This document shows, piece by piece, positions 17,011-27,146 of a stretch of 64,000 bases of DNA. The DNA is taken from positions 232,555 to 296,554 of the forward strand of contig NZ_LIWB01000010.1 of assembly GCF_001905725.1 (NCBI RefSeq), given 5' to 3'. The stretch's first letter is position 1. The number at the start of each line of letters is the position of its first letter. The DNA comes from Streptomyces sp. CB02400. Lineage in GTDB: Bacteria > Actinomycetota > Actinomycetes > Streptomycetales > Streptomycetaceae. Under the pieces are notes generated by a model. It saw only the letters and a list, made by a program, of their open reading frames with translations. It did not search any database and had not been told where the DNA came from. The translations under genes were made by a program, and so were the position numbers.

Positions 17011-20000
17011 CGGGTCGCTCCGCGGAGGCGCTCGCCCACCCAGCGGGCGAGCGAGAGGGGACTGAGGGCGGCCACCGGCATGCCGGCCGCGACGAGTTGC
17101 CGCGCGACCGGTACCGAGTAGCGGGGGGTTCCGTCGCCGTTCAGGGCGGCGCAGCCCAGCAGGTGGACACCGGAGAGGACCAGGGACCTGACCTCGGTCA
17201 GCAGACCGTCGACCGCGCCGCCCTCCTCGAAGTCGCTGACGACCACCATCAGGGTGCGGTTCGGCACCGTCACCAGTGTGCGGGCGTGCGCGAGACCGGC
17301 CGCGATGTGGGTGCCGCCGCCGACCTTCACCTCCAGCAGCAGGGAGAGCGGGTCGTCGATCCGGTCGGTGAGGTCGACGACCCGCGTGCTGAAGGTGAGG
17401 AAGTGGGCGGAGAGCATGGGCGCACCGCCCAGTACGGCGGCGGTCAGCGCCGACCAGATGACCGAGGACTCCATGGACGCGGACACGTCGACGACGAGGA
17501 TCAGCCGCCAGTCGCTCTGCTTGGCTGCGCGGGTCCTGAAGACCGGCCGCTCGGGGACGATCCGGACGGTGCCGTCCTCCAGACGGCGGCTGTGGACGAG
17601 GTTGGCCCGCAGGGTACGGGGCAGGTCGAGCCGGCCGCCGGGGCGCCGGGAGGGGCGCGGTGTGGTGAGGCCGGTCAGCGCGGGACGCAGCCGGGCGGCG
17701 AGTTCCCGGGCGAGTTCCTCGATCAGCCGTTTGACCAGCGGCCGGAGGCGGGCGATCCGCTGCTCGGGCATTCCCCTGGCGAGCGACAGTACGGAGGACA
17801 GCAGCTCCACGGAAGGGCGTACCGAGTCCGGGTCGAGGTGATCGATCACATCCGTACGGCCCTCGGCCGCGGCGCGTCCCAGGACTTCCTCCCGGATGTC
17901 CGCGCCGAAGAGCGCTTCGAGGTCCTCGGCCCAGTGCCGGACACTGGGGTAACTCGGGCCCTGGCCTGCGGTGAGCTCGTCCGTGTCACCACCGTGGTCC
18001 GGGGCCGCCGCCCCCGCCTCCTCCGCGCCGCCGTCCGCACCCTCGTCCCCGGTCGGCCCCTCCGCTCCGAACAGCTCGTCGAGGGCCCGGGCGTACGGCA
18101 CCAGCTCCGGGGGGAGTTTCGCCGTGCCGCGGCCGAGCAGCAGCCGCCAGCGGTCGGCGGGGCCGAGGCGTGAGGTATCGGGCTCCGTTCCCCGGGCGGG
18201 CCACCGACCGCTCGCCGCGGACGTCTGCCCGTCCGGGACGAGGACGTCCGGGGCGGGAGCATCCAGGGCCGGACCGTCCGGGACGAAACCGCCCGGGGCC
18301 GGAACGTCCAAAGCCGGACCGTCCGGGGGCGGAGGGCTCACCAGACCCGCCAGGCCCAGCTCCCTCAGCAGGGCCAGCCCCTCGTTGTCCGCCTCGGCCC
18401 ACCGGCCGGCCGTCTCGGCGGGCGCGGTGAGCCGGAGGTCGGGCCGGGCGCCGAGCCGGTCGGTCACGGCCGTCAGCAGTCGCCCGCGTCCGTCCGGGGT
18501 GAGTGCCCGGAAACCGCCGCGCAGCGCGGGGAGCCGGTCGAGGAAGCCCCGGTCGTCCAGGGTCTCGACGCGCTCCAGCAACGGGTCGAGGGAGGTGGGC
18601 AGGGACGCGATCAGCGGTCCGGCGGCGACGAGCAGACCGGCGAGCCGGCGCTCCAGCCGGTGCCGGGTGTCCGGTGCCGTCGCCGAGTCGATCCAGTCGG
18701 CGAGTCTCCTGCCCAGCAGCTCCGAACTGTCGAGGTCGAGCAGTACCCGGGCGGCCAGGGACGCTCCCTGGACGAGCGGGGAACCGGTGCGCGCGAGCGC
18801 GTACAACTCGCCGTCCAGGCGCAGCCCGAGCCGTTCCTCACCGCTGCGGACGGCCAGGGTCACGAGGGCGACGGCGTCCTCCGTCCCGTCGCTGCCGGCC
18901 AGCCCGGGCAGGGTGCGGACGGCGGCTTCCAGCAGGAGGCCGCGGAGCGCCGCCGCCCGGAGGCGTGTCCGCTCGGTGGTGCCGGGCAGGTGTTCCCGGT
19001 GTATCGACTCCGACAGGTCCATGCACCGCAGCAGTTCGGGAAGCGTGGCCGCCGCGGGCAGGACCCGCGCGGCCTGTGTGAGGCAGTCGCCGACCAGGTC
19101 CGGCAGGGCGCACCGGGCCGCCGCCCCCAGCAGGTCGATGACCCGCGCCGGGGTGACTCCGCCGGACTCCGTCGCCCGGCGGTGGTTCGCGCGCAGGGTG
19201 CCCTCGGCCGCCTGGGCGGCGGTGACCCCTCTGACGCCCACCAGGTCGAGCCGGGCCGCGACCGCCGGGGTCCAGGCCGCCCGCCAGCGTGTGGTGAGGG
19301 CGCTCCCCTCCCCCGCGGCGGACACCTCGACCGGCTCCGCGTAGCCCACCCCGCACTCCTTGAGCCGCTGGAGCAGGATCTCGCGCCGGGCGTCGAGGGC
19401 GGAGCGCAGCGGCGAGAGCCGGACCTCCCGGTGGCCGGTACTGCCCGGCCCCGGCAGCCGGAGCGAGGCGAGTTCCGCCTCCACCCAGGGGCCGAGACCG
19501 GACCGGGGTGTGCCGGGGGCGAGCCGGCCGCGGCCCGTGCCGACCAGCACCGTCTCCAGGACCCGGCCGGGTGGTGGTCCCCCCTGGCCCAGTACGGACG
19601 TCACCGCCTCCAGCAGCTCGCCCCGGCCGGGTGCCGCCAGGCCGCGCAGGGTGCCGAGGTCGCAGGCCAGCCGTAGGGTCTCGATCGCCTCGCCGGTGCC
19701 CGCGGTGTGGCCGGCCGCGCGGATCTCCCGGCACACTTCGGTGACGAGGCGGGCGGCGGCGTCGCGTATCCGGCCGGGATCGCCACCGGCGTCGAGCACC
19801 GCCTGCTGCCAGCGCGGGTCGCGGATGCCGGCCGGGTATCCGGAGCGGGGGTCCAGCAGGGCGAAGGCGTACGGCACGAGGGAGGTGACGACCGGGGAGC
19901 TCGCGCCGGCCGCCTGTCCCGCGGCCGTGGGCCCGTCCTCGTCGGTCAGTCCGGGCGTGTGGAAGGCGCCGGTCACCGCCGCGACCCGGCGTTCGCCGGC

Positions 20001-20573
20001 CCCGGCCGCGGCGACGGCCCGGCGCATGTGTGCTTCCCGGGCGAGGTCGACGGCCGCGATGCCGCCGTGGGCCGCCCGGTCCCGGCGCACGGCCAGGCCG
20101 AAGCCGAGGGCGGCGCGGCGCACGGCGTCGGGAGCGCTGCCGGGGGCGAGCGCCTCCACGGTGCGGTCCCACAGGTCGTCCGCGTCCGGCGCGGCCGCTT
20201 CCGGGCCGGCCGCCGGGGCGGTCGTCCACTCCGGTGCCGTGAGGGGCAGGTCGCAGCAGATCACCTCCGCGCCCCGGTCCCGCGCCCAGCGGATCGCCGC
20301 CAGTTCCGGGGAGAAGTCGGCGAGGGGGTACAGGTGCAGCCGTCCGTCCTCGTACGCGCCGGCCAGGGCCACCGGCGCCGCGGTGCGCGGATCGGAGAGG
20401 TACGGCAGCCAGGGCTGGAAGTCGGCCGGCAGTTCGACGCAGACGGCCTCGGCGCCCGCGGCGTCCAGCAGCCGGGGCACGGCGACGGCCAGTGCGGGAC
20501 TGTGGTGCCGTACGCCGATCAGGTACGGCTCCGTGCGGGCCGCCAGCGCGGCCACCTCTGCTCTTGCGGTCAT
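17007..20573 (-). CDS. DUF5682-VWA (CoxE-like) fusion protein
   Basis: 1,188 aa. The first part (EPYLIGVRHHSPALA, CVELPADFQPWLPYL, IRWARDRGAEVICCDLPL) is DUF5682, the YehM type, in which a TraB-like beginning is followed by long helical repeats. After a Pro/Asp-rich linker (about residues 780-830) comes a CoxE-type VWA domain: the MIDAS motif DVSAS (D1029-S1033), the Thr in GGGTHIAAGL and the Asp in VVSDFEEGG are all present, so metal binding should be intact. In E. coli YehM and YehP are separate proteins; here they are one chain. The start ATG at 20573 has a weak ribosome site. Cytoplasmic; function unknown. Confidence 0.75.
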   Translation of the reverse strand: MTARAEVAALAARTEPYLIGVRHHSPALAVAVPRLLDAAGAEAVCVELPADFQPWLPYLSDPRTAAPVALAGAYEDGRLHLYPLADFSPELAAIRWARDRGAEVICCDLPLTAPEWTTAPAAGPEAAAPDADDLWDRTVEALAPGSAPDAVRRAALGFGLAVRRDRAAHGGIAAVDLAREAHMRRAVAAAGAGERRVAAVTGAFHTPGLTDEDGPTAAGQAAGASSPVVTSLVPYAFALLDPRSGYPAGIRDPRWQQAVLDAGGDPGRIRDAAARLVTEVCREIRAAGHTAGTGEAIETLRLACDLGTLRGLAAPGRGELLEAVTSVLGQGGPPPGRVLETVLVGTGRGRLAPGTPRSGLGPWVEAELASLRLPGPGSTGHREVRLSPLRSALDARREILLQRLKECGVGYAEPVEVSAAGEGSALTTRWRAAWTPAVAARLDLVGVRGVTAAQAAEGTLRANHRRATESGGVTPARVIDLLGAAARCALPDLVGDCLTQAARVLPAAATLPELLRCMDLSESIHREHLPGTTERTRLRAAALRGLLLEAAVRTLPGLAGSDGTEDAVALVTLAVRSGEERLGLRLDGELYALARTGSPLVQGASLAARVLLDLDSSELLGRRLADWIDSATAPDTRHRLERRLAGLLVAAGPLIASLPTSLDPLLERVETLDDRGFLDRLPALRGGFRALTPDGRGRLLTAVTDRLGARPDLRLTAPAETAGRWAEADNEGLALLRELGLAGLVSPPPPDGPALDVPAPGGFVPDGPALDAPAPDVLVPDGQTSAASGRWPARGTEPDTSRLGPADRWRLLLGRGTAKLPPELVPYARALDELFGAEGPTGDEGADGGAEEAGAAAPDHGGDTDELTAGQGPSYPSVRHWAEDLEALFGADIREEVLGRAAAEGRTDVIDHLDPDSVRPSVELLSSVLSLARGMPEQRIARLRPLVKRLIEELARELAARLRPALTGLTTPRPSRRPGGRLDLPRTLRANLVHSRRLEDGTVRIVPERPVFRTRAAKQSDWRLILVVDVSASMESSVIWSALTAAVLGGAPMLSAHFLTFSTRVVDLTDRIDDPLSLLLEVKVGGGTHIAAGLAHARTLVTVPNRTLMVVVSDFEEGGAVDGLLTEVRSLVLSGVHLLGCAALNGDGTPRYSVPVARQLVAAGMPVAALSPLSLARWVGERLRGATR

Positions 20574-20637
20574 GGGTCCAGGTGGGCGGTTCGGCGGGGA
20601 CGGCCGTACGGACGGCCGTCCCCCTTCGTGACGGAAC

Positions 20638-23600
20638 TCAGCGACGGCTCTTCCGCGGTCGCGGCACCTCCAGTTCCTCCAGCTGGGGCCCGTCCCCGTC
20701 CTGGACCCGGCGCCAGGCCTCGCGGTAGAGCGCGGCGACGGGCCGGAGGGGCACCACGGCGCCCAGGACGGGCCGCTCGCCGTCCAGCAGGTCGTACATC
20801 GGCAGCTTCCACCGCTCCAGCGGGAGGTGCGGGTTGGTGAGCTGGGTCCAGCCGCCGGGCAGGAACAGGGAGCGTCCGGCCTTGGAGCGGTTGCCCTCGA
20901 TGACGAGGTCGGTGGCGGCGAGTTCGGCGCGGGCGGCCCGGAGCCTGGCCGTTCCGCCGCGCTGCTTGCCCCAGCCGGTCCAGCGGGCGGTGTTGCGGTC
21001 GGTGGGGTCCGGCAGGGTGAGCAGCATCAGGTGGAGGACGGCGGCGTCCTCGCTGATGCCGTACCGCTCGGCGACCTCCGTGACGAGGTCGGGTACGGAC
21101 CGGGCGGGGTCCTGCGGCCACCACGTCCCGTCCGCGTCGCGTTCGCCCGCCACCGGGTTGCCGGGGTCGGCGAGCAGCTCGGCGAACCGCCGGTCGTGGA
21201 CCAGACGCAGCGCCGTTTCCTGGGCGTTGGGCCGCTCGCCGGTGAACAGGGCCGTCAGATACGGGTCGTTGCCGGTCGCGTCCAGCAGCGCGGGATGGAT
21301 GGCGGGGACGGGTTCGGACCTTCCGGTGCCCAGCACGACCGCGCCGTGGCGCACGAAGTCGTCGCCGGTCTCGGTAGGTTCTCCGGCGGCGCGCCGGAAC
21401 TCCTCCCAGTCGATCCGCCGGTCGACCTCGATCAGCAGGCCGGGGTGGGCCAGCCGGTCGCGCAGCGCGGTGAGTACGCCGGGCAGGGTGGCGCGGATCG
21501 GGTCGCCGGCCGGGAGGCAGTGGGCGAGCCACGCGGCCAGGGCCACCGAGCCCTTCAGGACCGCGCCGTCGAAGCCGGGCGTCTTTTCGGTGTTCTCCGG
21601 GCGGTAGGCGCCGATCCTCCAGGTGAGGTCCTGGGACAGCCGGGGCTCGGCGGTCACGTCGAGGAAGCCGCGCAGTGCCTCGGCCGGTGCCCAGCCCGGG
21701 GAGACCACGCCGCGGACCGCGTCGTGAAGCACTTCCTCGGGGATGGGCGCGCGCCGGCCGAACCGCTCGTTCCACACCTCGGCCGCGCGGGCTGCGTCAG
21801 GGCCGTCCGTCCACAGCCGGGACGGATCGGCGGGCAGCAGCGCCGCGACGACGGTCTGCCGGGCGTCCGCGTCGAGGGACCTCAGCTCGTCCTTGGCCAC
21901 GCGCGCGTCGGCCGACTTCACGCCGATCGTCTTCAGCGTCGCCGAGGGCACCGCCACGCGCTCGTCGTCGATCATGGGCAGGCCGGCGACCACCAGCCGG
22001 GCCATGGTCGGGGTGACGCCGGTGAGCCGCGCGAACTCCTCGGCGGCCGCCGGGGACCAGGGCGCCGGTCCGCGCTCGGCGAGCTCGGCACGGAACGCCG
22101 CGGCCCAGCCGGGCGGCCGTGTCGGCTCCGCCACCAGCGGTCCTGCGGCGACCAGGGTGTACGGCGCGGGTGTCTCGAACCGGCCGGACGGGTCGTGGAA
22201 GAGCGCTCCGTAGTGCCGGCCGGTGGTCTCGCCGTCGGGGTCCCAGCCCTGGAGGAAGCGGAACGCGTGCTCGGGGAAGACCAGGAACGCGCCGTCGCCG
22301 AGGTCTAGCACGGTCGCGTCCCGGTACCCCTGAATGGCGTCGGGTCCCTCGAACAGGCTCTGGTCCAGCCGCAGCCGGACCCCCCGCCAGTGCCCGGGGT
22401 CCAGGTCCGTGAGCCCCTGCGCGTCGAACTCCTCGAGGTACGCGTCCAGCGCCTGCCGGTGCTCCTCCACGACGGCCTCCGAGCCGGCCCGCAGCGCCAG
22501 GATCGCGGGCAGCACGGGCAGCGCCGGGATGTGCAGACACTCCAGGGATTCCTGCTTGGCCATGTCGAGGTGGGTCCGGCCCGTGGGAGCCGGTTCGGCC
22601 AGGCCCCGCAGGGAGCGGCCCAGCAGGTCCGGCAGATCGTAGAGGTGGTGGTAGAAGTCGTAGAACCGGCGGCGCCAGCCGATGGTGAGTCCGACGCCGT
22701 TCAGCGCCGCCCCGAGCACGCCGTCGCCCACCTTGGGCCGTGGCTCCCGCAGCACCTCTCCGGCGATCGCGGAGTCGAGCCGGGCCAGCGCCGCGTCCAG
22801 GACGCGCTGCTGCTCGGCGGCGTACCGCACGATGCCGGTGATGCCCGCCCGCAGCGCCTCGTGGCCGACCTCCGGCAGCAGCTTCCGGACCAGTCCGGGC
22901 ACCAGGTCCTGGTCGTCCCCGATCGGCTCGTCCGGGTTCTCGGCATTCCGTGGCCGCTCCGCCACGGCTCCGGTCAGCAGCGCCTGCGCGGTGTCCTCGT
23001 CGATCCGGCGGAGCGCCGCGGAGCCCTGCGGGTCGCGGGGCTGGAGCAGATGCCAGTGGCTCAGGGGCGGCAGCAGCGCGGTACCCGCGCTGAAGTGCCC
23101 GTGTGTCCGGTTCTCCGGGACCTCGGCGAGCACCGTGCCGTCCGGGTCGAGCAGCCGGACGGCGTTCCAGTGCCGGACCACGGCCAGCGTCTGTTCGGTG
23201 CCGGGGAATCGCAGCGCGTGCCGGGGGAACGTGTCCTTGCCGTCGTCCGGTACGACGACCGAGCGTCCGGCGAGGTCCTCGCCCCGCAGCCGGCCGTCCG
23301 GCAGCCTCGTCAGACGCCAGCCGAGGAGCCCGTCCACGGGGGCGCACACCGGACCCGGTACGGCGGTGGGGGCCGGCCGCAGCCAGGAGTTCTGCAGCAT
23401 GTGGTCCTCGGAGCCGGTGCCCGGTCCCCCGCCGAACCACTCCGGCATCCCGGGCTCGCCCACGGTGTCGCCGGCCGGGTCGTACGCGCGCCAGGTGGGC
23501 TGCCTGTCCTCGGCCCCCCGGGAGGCCCACACCCAGTACGACGTCCCGTCGCCGATCACCTGCCGCCTCGCCCAGACCACCGTGCCCCCGCGACGCAGCA

Positions 23601-25650
23601 CGCCGTAGCCGGTGGTCCGCCCGCCCCCGGGCAGCGGGAGGGAGACGAGGAGCTGGTCCGCGTCGCGTCCGCCCGCCTCACTGTCGCTGCGGAGGTAGCC
23701 TCCGACGGGTATCGGCGACGGGTCCGGGCTGTGGCTCCAGTAGCCCTCGGTGCCGGTGGAGTACGAGTCCCACCAGACGAGCAGTTCGCCGTCCACGTAC
23801 TGACAGCTGACGCGCCACAACCGGTCCGTCATGTCCGGCGGGAGCCGCATCTCGTGGGTGAGCACGGTGCCTTCCGCGCCGACCACCCGGACCTGGGTGC
23901 CCGTCATGACGACGAGGTACGGCCAGGCGTCGATGACCCGGACCTTCGGGGCGCGCTGCTCCGGTTCACAGGGTGGGAGCGTCTCCTCCCAAGCGGGCCA
24001 GCCCAGTTCGTCGAGGACGCCGGTGCGCAGTGTGCGGGCGAGTGCGGGGGCGGTCCCGGTGCTCAGTGCGTTCCGTACCGCCTCCTCGGCGACCGCCAGC
24101 GCCTCTCCGGGCAGCCAGTCCAGCGTGCGCAGCACGCCGGAGTAGCCGGAGAACGCGGGCAGTTCGGCGGTGAGGTACCTCCGGCTGACCTCGCCCACCC
24201 ATTCGGCGAGCATGGGCCGCCCGCCGGGGGACTCGGCCAGGGTGAGGACTGTCTCCTTGTGGTTGCCCCTGTCGTCCTCGGGGCAGCCGCGCCGGAACGC
24301 GGGGCGGAAACGGGTGTCCGCCTCCAGCGCGACGAGGTCGCGCCGGGTGTCGCGGGCGGCCCAGTCGGTCAGGCCGAGCTGCTGCCCGTCCTGCGGTTCC
24401 GCCACCGGTACGCGCAGCGACAGGAGCTGGTCGAGGAGGTTCACGTCGCTGACCGGGGGCGGCAACGTGCCGCCGGTGGCGTGCAGTTCGGCGCGCAGCG
24501 CGTCGGCCATGCGGTCGACGAGCGGAGCGAGCTCCGGCGGGGCGAGACGCCGGCGGTCGACCTGGCACAGGTGGAGGAACCTGCGCGTCCACCCGGCCGT
24601 ACCGTCGGGGGACCGTACCTCGGCGGGCAGCGCGGCCCCGCACAGTCCGGCGGTGGCGCCGGACTTCTCCAGCAGGTCCAGCCACTGGGACAGGTCCTCG
24701 CCCTCCCACTCCTCGGGCATGAGACCCAGCAGGGTGCCGCGGACGGCGGGCTCCCGCCGGGTCAGTTCCAGCAGGGCCTGCCGGTGCGCCTTCCACCAGG
24801 CGGGCGGTGCCTTGAGGGTGCCGGGCAGCGTCAGCATCTCGCGCAGGTAGGCGATCTCCTCCGCCTGCGCGTTCTTGCCCGCGACCGCCTTCGCCAGTTT
24901 GCGCAGTTCGGCCGCGCCCGGACTCGACGGGGGCAGCCCGTGTGCCGCGAGCCGGACGAACAGCCCGCGCAGGTGCCGGAACGCCGTCGTGGCCGGGACC
25001 CGGGAGATCAGTCCCTTGGCGTAGCTGGAGAGGACCTTCGTCGGCATGGCGTCGGCGAGGGCGAACTCCAGGAACACGGCGTCCATGCGCGCCTCGTCGA
25101 ACGGCAGCCCGTGGGCCGTCTCGGCCTTGCGCGCGTTGACGAACATCTGGGACGCGTACGCCTTCTCGTCGGCGGCCAGGAAGACCCGGCCGGCCTGCTC
25201 GTAGAAGGTCGGCAGGAAGTGCGGTACGGATCCCGCGAGCCGTTCGCCGATCGACTCGTAGGTGGCGCGGGCCCGCTTCGGGCTCGATCTCGCCTTCCGT
25301 GCCACCTTGTTCATCTCCTCGACCAGGGACATGGCGAGGTGACCGTCCGAGGGGCGGTGGACCAGCACCCAGTCGGGGAAGCCCAGGGCCCGGGGCCGGC
25401 CGAGACCGACCTCCACCGGCTCGCCCTCGGGTTCGAGGCCGAGGAAACCGGTGCGCGGGCCCTCGGTCTGCTCCTCGGTGGTGAGGCGTACGACGGTCCT
25501 GCCGTCCAGGCCCGGATGGCGGTAGGCCTGGGTGTACATGGGCACGGCCCGGTCACCCGCCCCGCTGGTGCCCGGCGGCAGCACCGCACCGGCGCGCAGC
25601 AGCTCCTCCGGGTCCGCCGGCGCGCCGTTCCGTGTCGTCGGGTCGTTCAT
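20638..25650 (-). CDS. Very large protein of unknown function in the SWIM/VWA operon
   Basis: 1,670 aa from the ATG at 25650, preceded by AGGAAAGG; the GTG at 25695, which overlaps the upstream stop (GTGA), would add 15 residues and is a serious alternative. No signal peptide, no membrane helix, and no Walker A motif anywhere. The N-terminal third looks helical; the middle (about residues 590-950) is rich in Trp, Gly and beta-type segments such as WPYLVVMTGTQVRVVGAEG and WNAVRLLDPDGTVLAEVPE, suggestive of a beta-propeller; the C-terminal third is helical again. Not recognised by name; its position is that of the large DUF4132-type component (YehI in E. coli). Confidence 0.7.
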   Translation of the reverse strand: MNDPTTRNGAPADPEELLRAGAVLPPGTSGAGDRAVPMYTQAYRHPGLDGRTVVRLTTEEQTEGPRTGFLGLEPEGEPVEVGLGRPRALGFPDWVLVHRPSDGHLAMSLVEEMNKVARKARSSPKRARATYESIGERLAGSVPHFLPTFYEQAGRVFLAADEKAYASQMFVNARKAETAHGLPFDEARMDAVFLEFALADAMPTKVLSSYAKGLISRVPATTAFRHLRGLFVRLAAHGLPPSSPGAAELRKLAKAVAGKNAQAEEIAYLREMLTLPGTLKAPPAWWKAHRQALLELTRREPAVRGTLLGLMPEEWEGEDLSQWLDLLEKSGATAGLCGAALPAEVRSPDGTAGWTRRFLHLCQVDRRRLAPPELAPLVDRMADALRAELHATGGTLPPPVSDVNLLDQLLSLRVPVAEPQDGQQLGLTDWAARDTRRDLVALEADTRFRPAFRRGCPEDDRGNHKETVLTLAESPGGRPMLAEWVGEVSRRYLTAELPAFSGYSGVLRTLDWLPGEALAVAEEAVRNALSTGTAPALARTLRTGVLDELGWPAWEETLPPCEPEQRAPKVRVIDAWPYLVVMTGTQVRVVGAEGTVLTHEMRLPPDMTDRLWRVSCQYVDGELLVWWDSYSTGTEGYWSHSPDPSPIPVGGYLRSDSEAGGRDADQLLVSLPLPGGGRTTGYGVLRRGGTVVWARRQVIGDGTSYWVWASRGAEDRQPTWRAYDPAGDTVGEPGMPEWFGGGPGTGSEDHMLQNSWLRPAPTAVPGPVCAPVDGLLGWRLTRLPDGRLRGEDLAGRSVVVPDDGKDTFPRHALRFPGTEQTLAVVRHWNAVRLLDPDGTVLAEVPENRTHGHFSAGTALLPPLSHWHLLQPRDPQGSAALRRIDEDTAQALLTGAVAERPRNAENPDEPIGDDQDLVPGLVRKLLPEVGHEALRAGITGIVRYAAEQQRVLDAALARLDSAIAGEVLREPRPKVGDGVLGAALNGVGLTIGWRRRFYDFYHHLYDLPDLLGRSLRGLAEPAPTGRTHLDMAKQESLECLHIPALPVLPAILALRAGSEAVVEEHRQALDAYLEEFDAQGLTDLDPGHWRGVRLRLDQSLFEGPDAIQGYRDATVLDLGDGAFLVFPEHAFRFLQGWDPDGETTGRHYGALFHDPSGRFETPAPYTLVAAGPLVAEPTRPPGWAAAFRAELAERGPAPWSPAAAEEFARLTGVTPTMARLVVAGLPMIDDERVAVPSATLKTIGVKSADARVAKDELRSLDADARQTVVAALLPADPSRLWTDGPDAARAAEVWNERFGRRAPIPEEVLHDAVRGVVSPGWAPAEALRGFLDVTAEPRLSQDLTWRIGAYRPENTEKTPGFDGAVLKGSVALAAWLAHCLPAGDPIRATLPGVLTALRDRLAHPGLLIEVDRRIDWEEFRRAAGEPTETGDDFVRHGAVVLGTGRSEPVPAIHPALLDATGNDPYLTALFTGERPNAQETALRLVHDRRFAELLADPGNPVAGERDADGTWWPQDPARSVPDLVTEVAERYGISEDAAVLHLMLLTLPDPTDRNTARWTGWGKQRGGTARLRAARAELAATDLVIEGNRSKAGRSLFLPGGWTQLTNPHLPLERWKLPMYDLLDGERPVLGAVVPLRPVAALYREAWRRVQDGDGPQLEELEVPRPRKSRR

Positions 25651-25691
25651 GAGCGCGTGCCTTTCCTGGGTGTGCGCTGCCGTGGTGTCGT

Positions 25692-26561
25692 TCACGCGGC
25701 GCCGTCCTCGGTCACGGTGCGGCCCGCGTGCAGGGCCGCGGCCATGCGCATGCCCTCGGACCAGGCGACGGGGCCGACTTCGGTCAGCGGCAGGCTGCGG
25801 TAGCCGTCCTCGTCGCTCCAGCTGAGGCCCCCGGTCCAGGCCTTCTCCTCGGTGTAGGGGTTGCTCATGCCGACCGAGGCGGTGACGACGCGCCCGCCGT
25901 CCAGGATCCGGTCGACGGCGCTGTTGCCGGAGACCTTGTAGCCGAGGGACGTGATACGGGAGGAGAGGTGGAACCACGAGCGGTACTCGGCGCCGGCGAA
26001 CTCACGGACCGAGTCGGCGGACCCGTCGATGCCGGCGGGCTTGTGCCAGGTGGCGCGGTGGATCTGCTCGACGCCCTGCGTCACGCCCAGCTCGGCGGCG
26101 AACGTGCGGAGTTCCTCCAGGTCCGGGAGGAGGACGGGGTGGGGCATGGTCACCGTGCGGGGGGTCAGGCGGACGGTCTCGCCGTCGAGGTCGACCACCC
26201 GCAGCTCACCCGAGTCGTCCGCGTCGCGCAGGAAGCCGGTCTCGTCGGGGCCGTCACCGACGACGACGATGTCGCGCAGCGCGGACCGCCATGCCTCGTC
26301 GGGCCAGAGCCGGGCCAGCAGACCGGCCGGCACCGGCAGCGAGGAGACCATCCAGGTGTCGACCTGTGCGGCGCACTCGGCCGCGTGCCGCTCCAGCCAC
26401 TCGGCGAACCGCTGGAGTTCCTGTACTTCGGGGCGGTCCCGTATCTCTTCCGGCAGAGTTCTCACCTGCTCTGCCGGGGACGGTCCCGATGTGGACCGCG
26501 CCACCACCCTGCCCTCCACCAGAGCGACTTCGTACGTGTCGCCCGCTGCCAGCCAGCCCAT
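25692..26561 (-). CDS. DUF4132-like protein, first gene of the SWIM/VWA operon
   Basis: 289 aa, ATG at 26561 with GGAAGAGG 12 nt upstream. The last 150 residues (EQIHRATWHKP, a YRSWFHLSSRITSLGYKV segment, WTGGLSWSDEDGYRSLPLTEVGPVAWSEGMR) resemble the C-terminal part of DUF4132 (MolR/YehI) proteins, where a Trp-Ser-Glu motif near the end is common. The first 100 residues (GDTYEVALVEGRVV, WLERHAAECAAQV) show no motif I know. First gene of a four-gene run on the minus strand that reaches 14938. Family call is tentative. Confidence 0.55.
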   Translation of the reverse strand: MGWLAAGDTYEVALVEGRVVARSTSGPSPAEQVRTLPEEIRDRPEVQELQRFAEWLERHAAECAAQVDTWMVSSLPVPAGLLARLWPDEAWRSALRDIVVVGDGPDETGFLRDADDSGELRVVDLDGETVRLTPRTVTMPHPVLLPDLEELRTFAAELGVTQGVEQIHRATWHKPAGIDGSADSVREFAGAEYRSWFHLSSRITSLGYKVSGNSAVDRILDGGRVVTASVGMSNPYTEEKAWTGGLSWSDEDGYRSLPLTEVGPVAWSEGMRMAAALHAGRTVTEDGAA

Positions 26562-27146
26562 GGGTTACTCGCCTCTTCCACCACTCGGAATTCGGCACAG
26601 CTCGTCCGGCGACGGCCTGATCGGCGCGCCTCGCTGTGACGACGGTCGAAAGACTAGAGGCACCCACCGACAGTCCACCGGGGCCCGCCGCGGGCCGGGT
26701 TGGCGGGAAGGTCTCGAGCAGCGCGGCCCGTCCGGGCGGACGGTGGGATTCACGCCAGATTGGACGATGTCTGTTTCCGGCCGAACCCCGGACGGGCGAA
26801 CTCGCTGCCCGGTCCCTCTCGTCCGGCGTGGTACGGCCGCTCCGGCCGGCGATGTGCCGTCGTAACCAGGGCAACGGGACCGCCGGCGTGGTCGTGACGG
26901 CCGGCTGCCGCGTTCCGCAGGGGCGGGCACCGCCCGCCGGAGGGCGTGTGGCTCCGTCGTTTTCGGCCGGGCGGGCACGACCGTTCCCCTCCCCGAGGGG
27001 CACTGGGAACGGCGGATTACGTCCGGTGCGGTTCGCACGTGCGTACGCGTCGTGTTGGCCCGGGGTGGATCAGGGCACACGGCCCGTGGTGCGGGAGGGG
27101 CATGGTCGGCTGCCGCAGGCGCAGCCGCTGACAAGAGGTGGGGGAG
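26562..27146. other. 585-bp intergenic region between the DUF4132-like gene and ramR
   Basis: No credible gene in either strand: open frames here are short, Arg/Pro-rich and lack ribosome sites. It must hold the divergent promoters of the SWIM/VWA operon and of ramR. I could not pick out a convincing -35/-10 pair or a long palindrome. Confidence 0.6.

Noticed and set aside
18001..18330. Short direct repeats in the DUF5682-VWA gene as a mobile or regulatory repeat
   Set aside because: They code for a Pro/Asp-rich linker between domains, so low-complexity protein sequence explains them.
22390..25803. 1,137-codon plus-strand frame opposite the large unknown gene
   Set aside because: Shadow frame caused by GC-rich third positions; composition is Arg/Gln/Gly/Pro-rich, with no ribosome site and no family-like blocks, while the minus strand reads as a normal protein.
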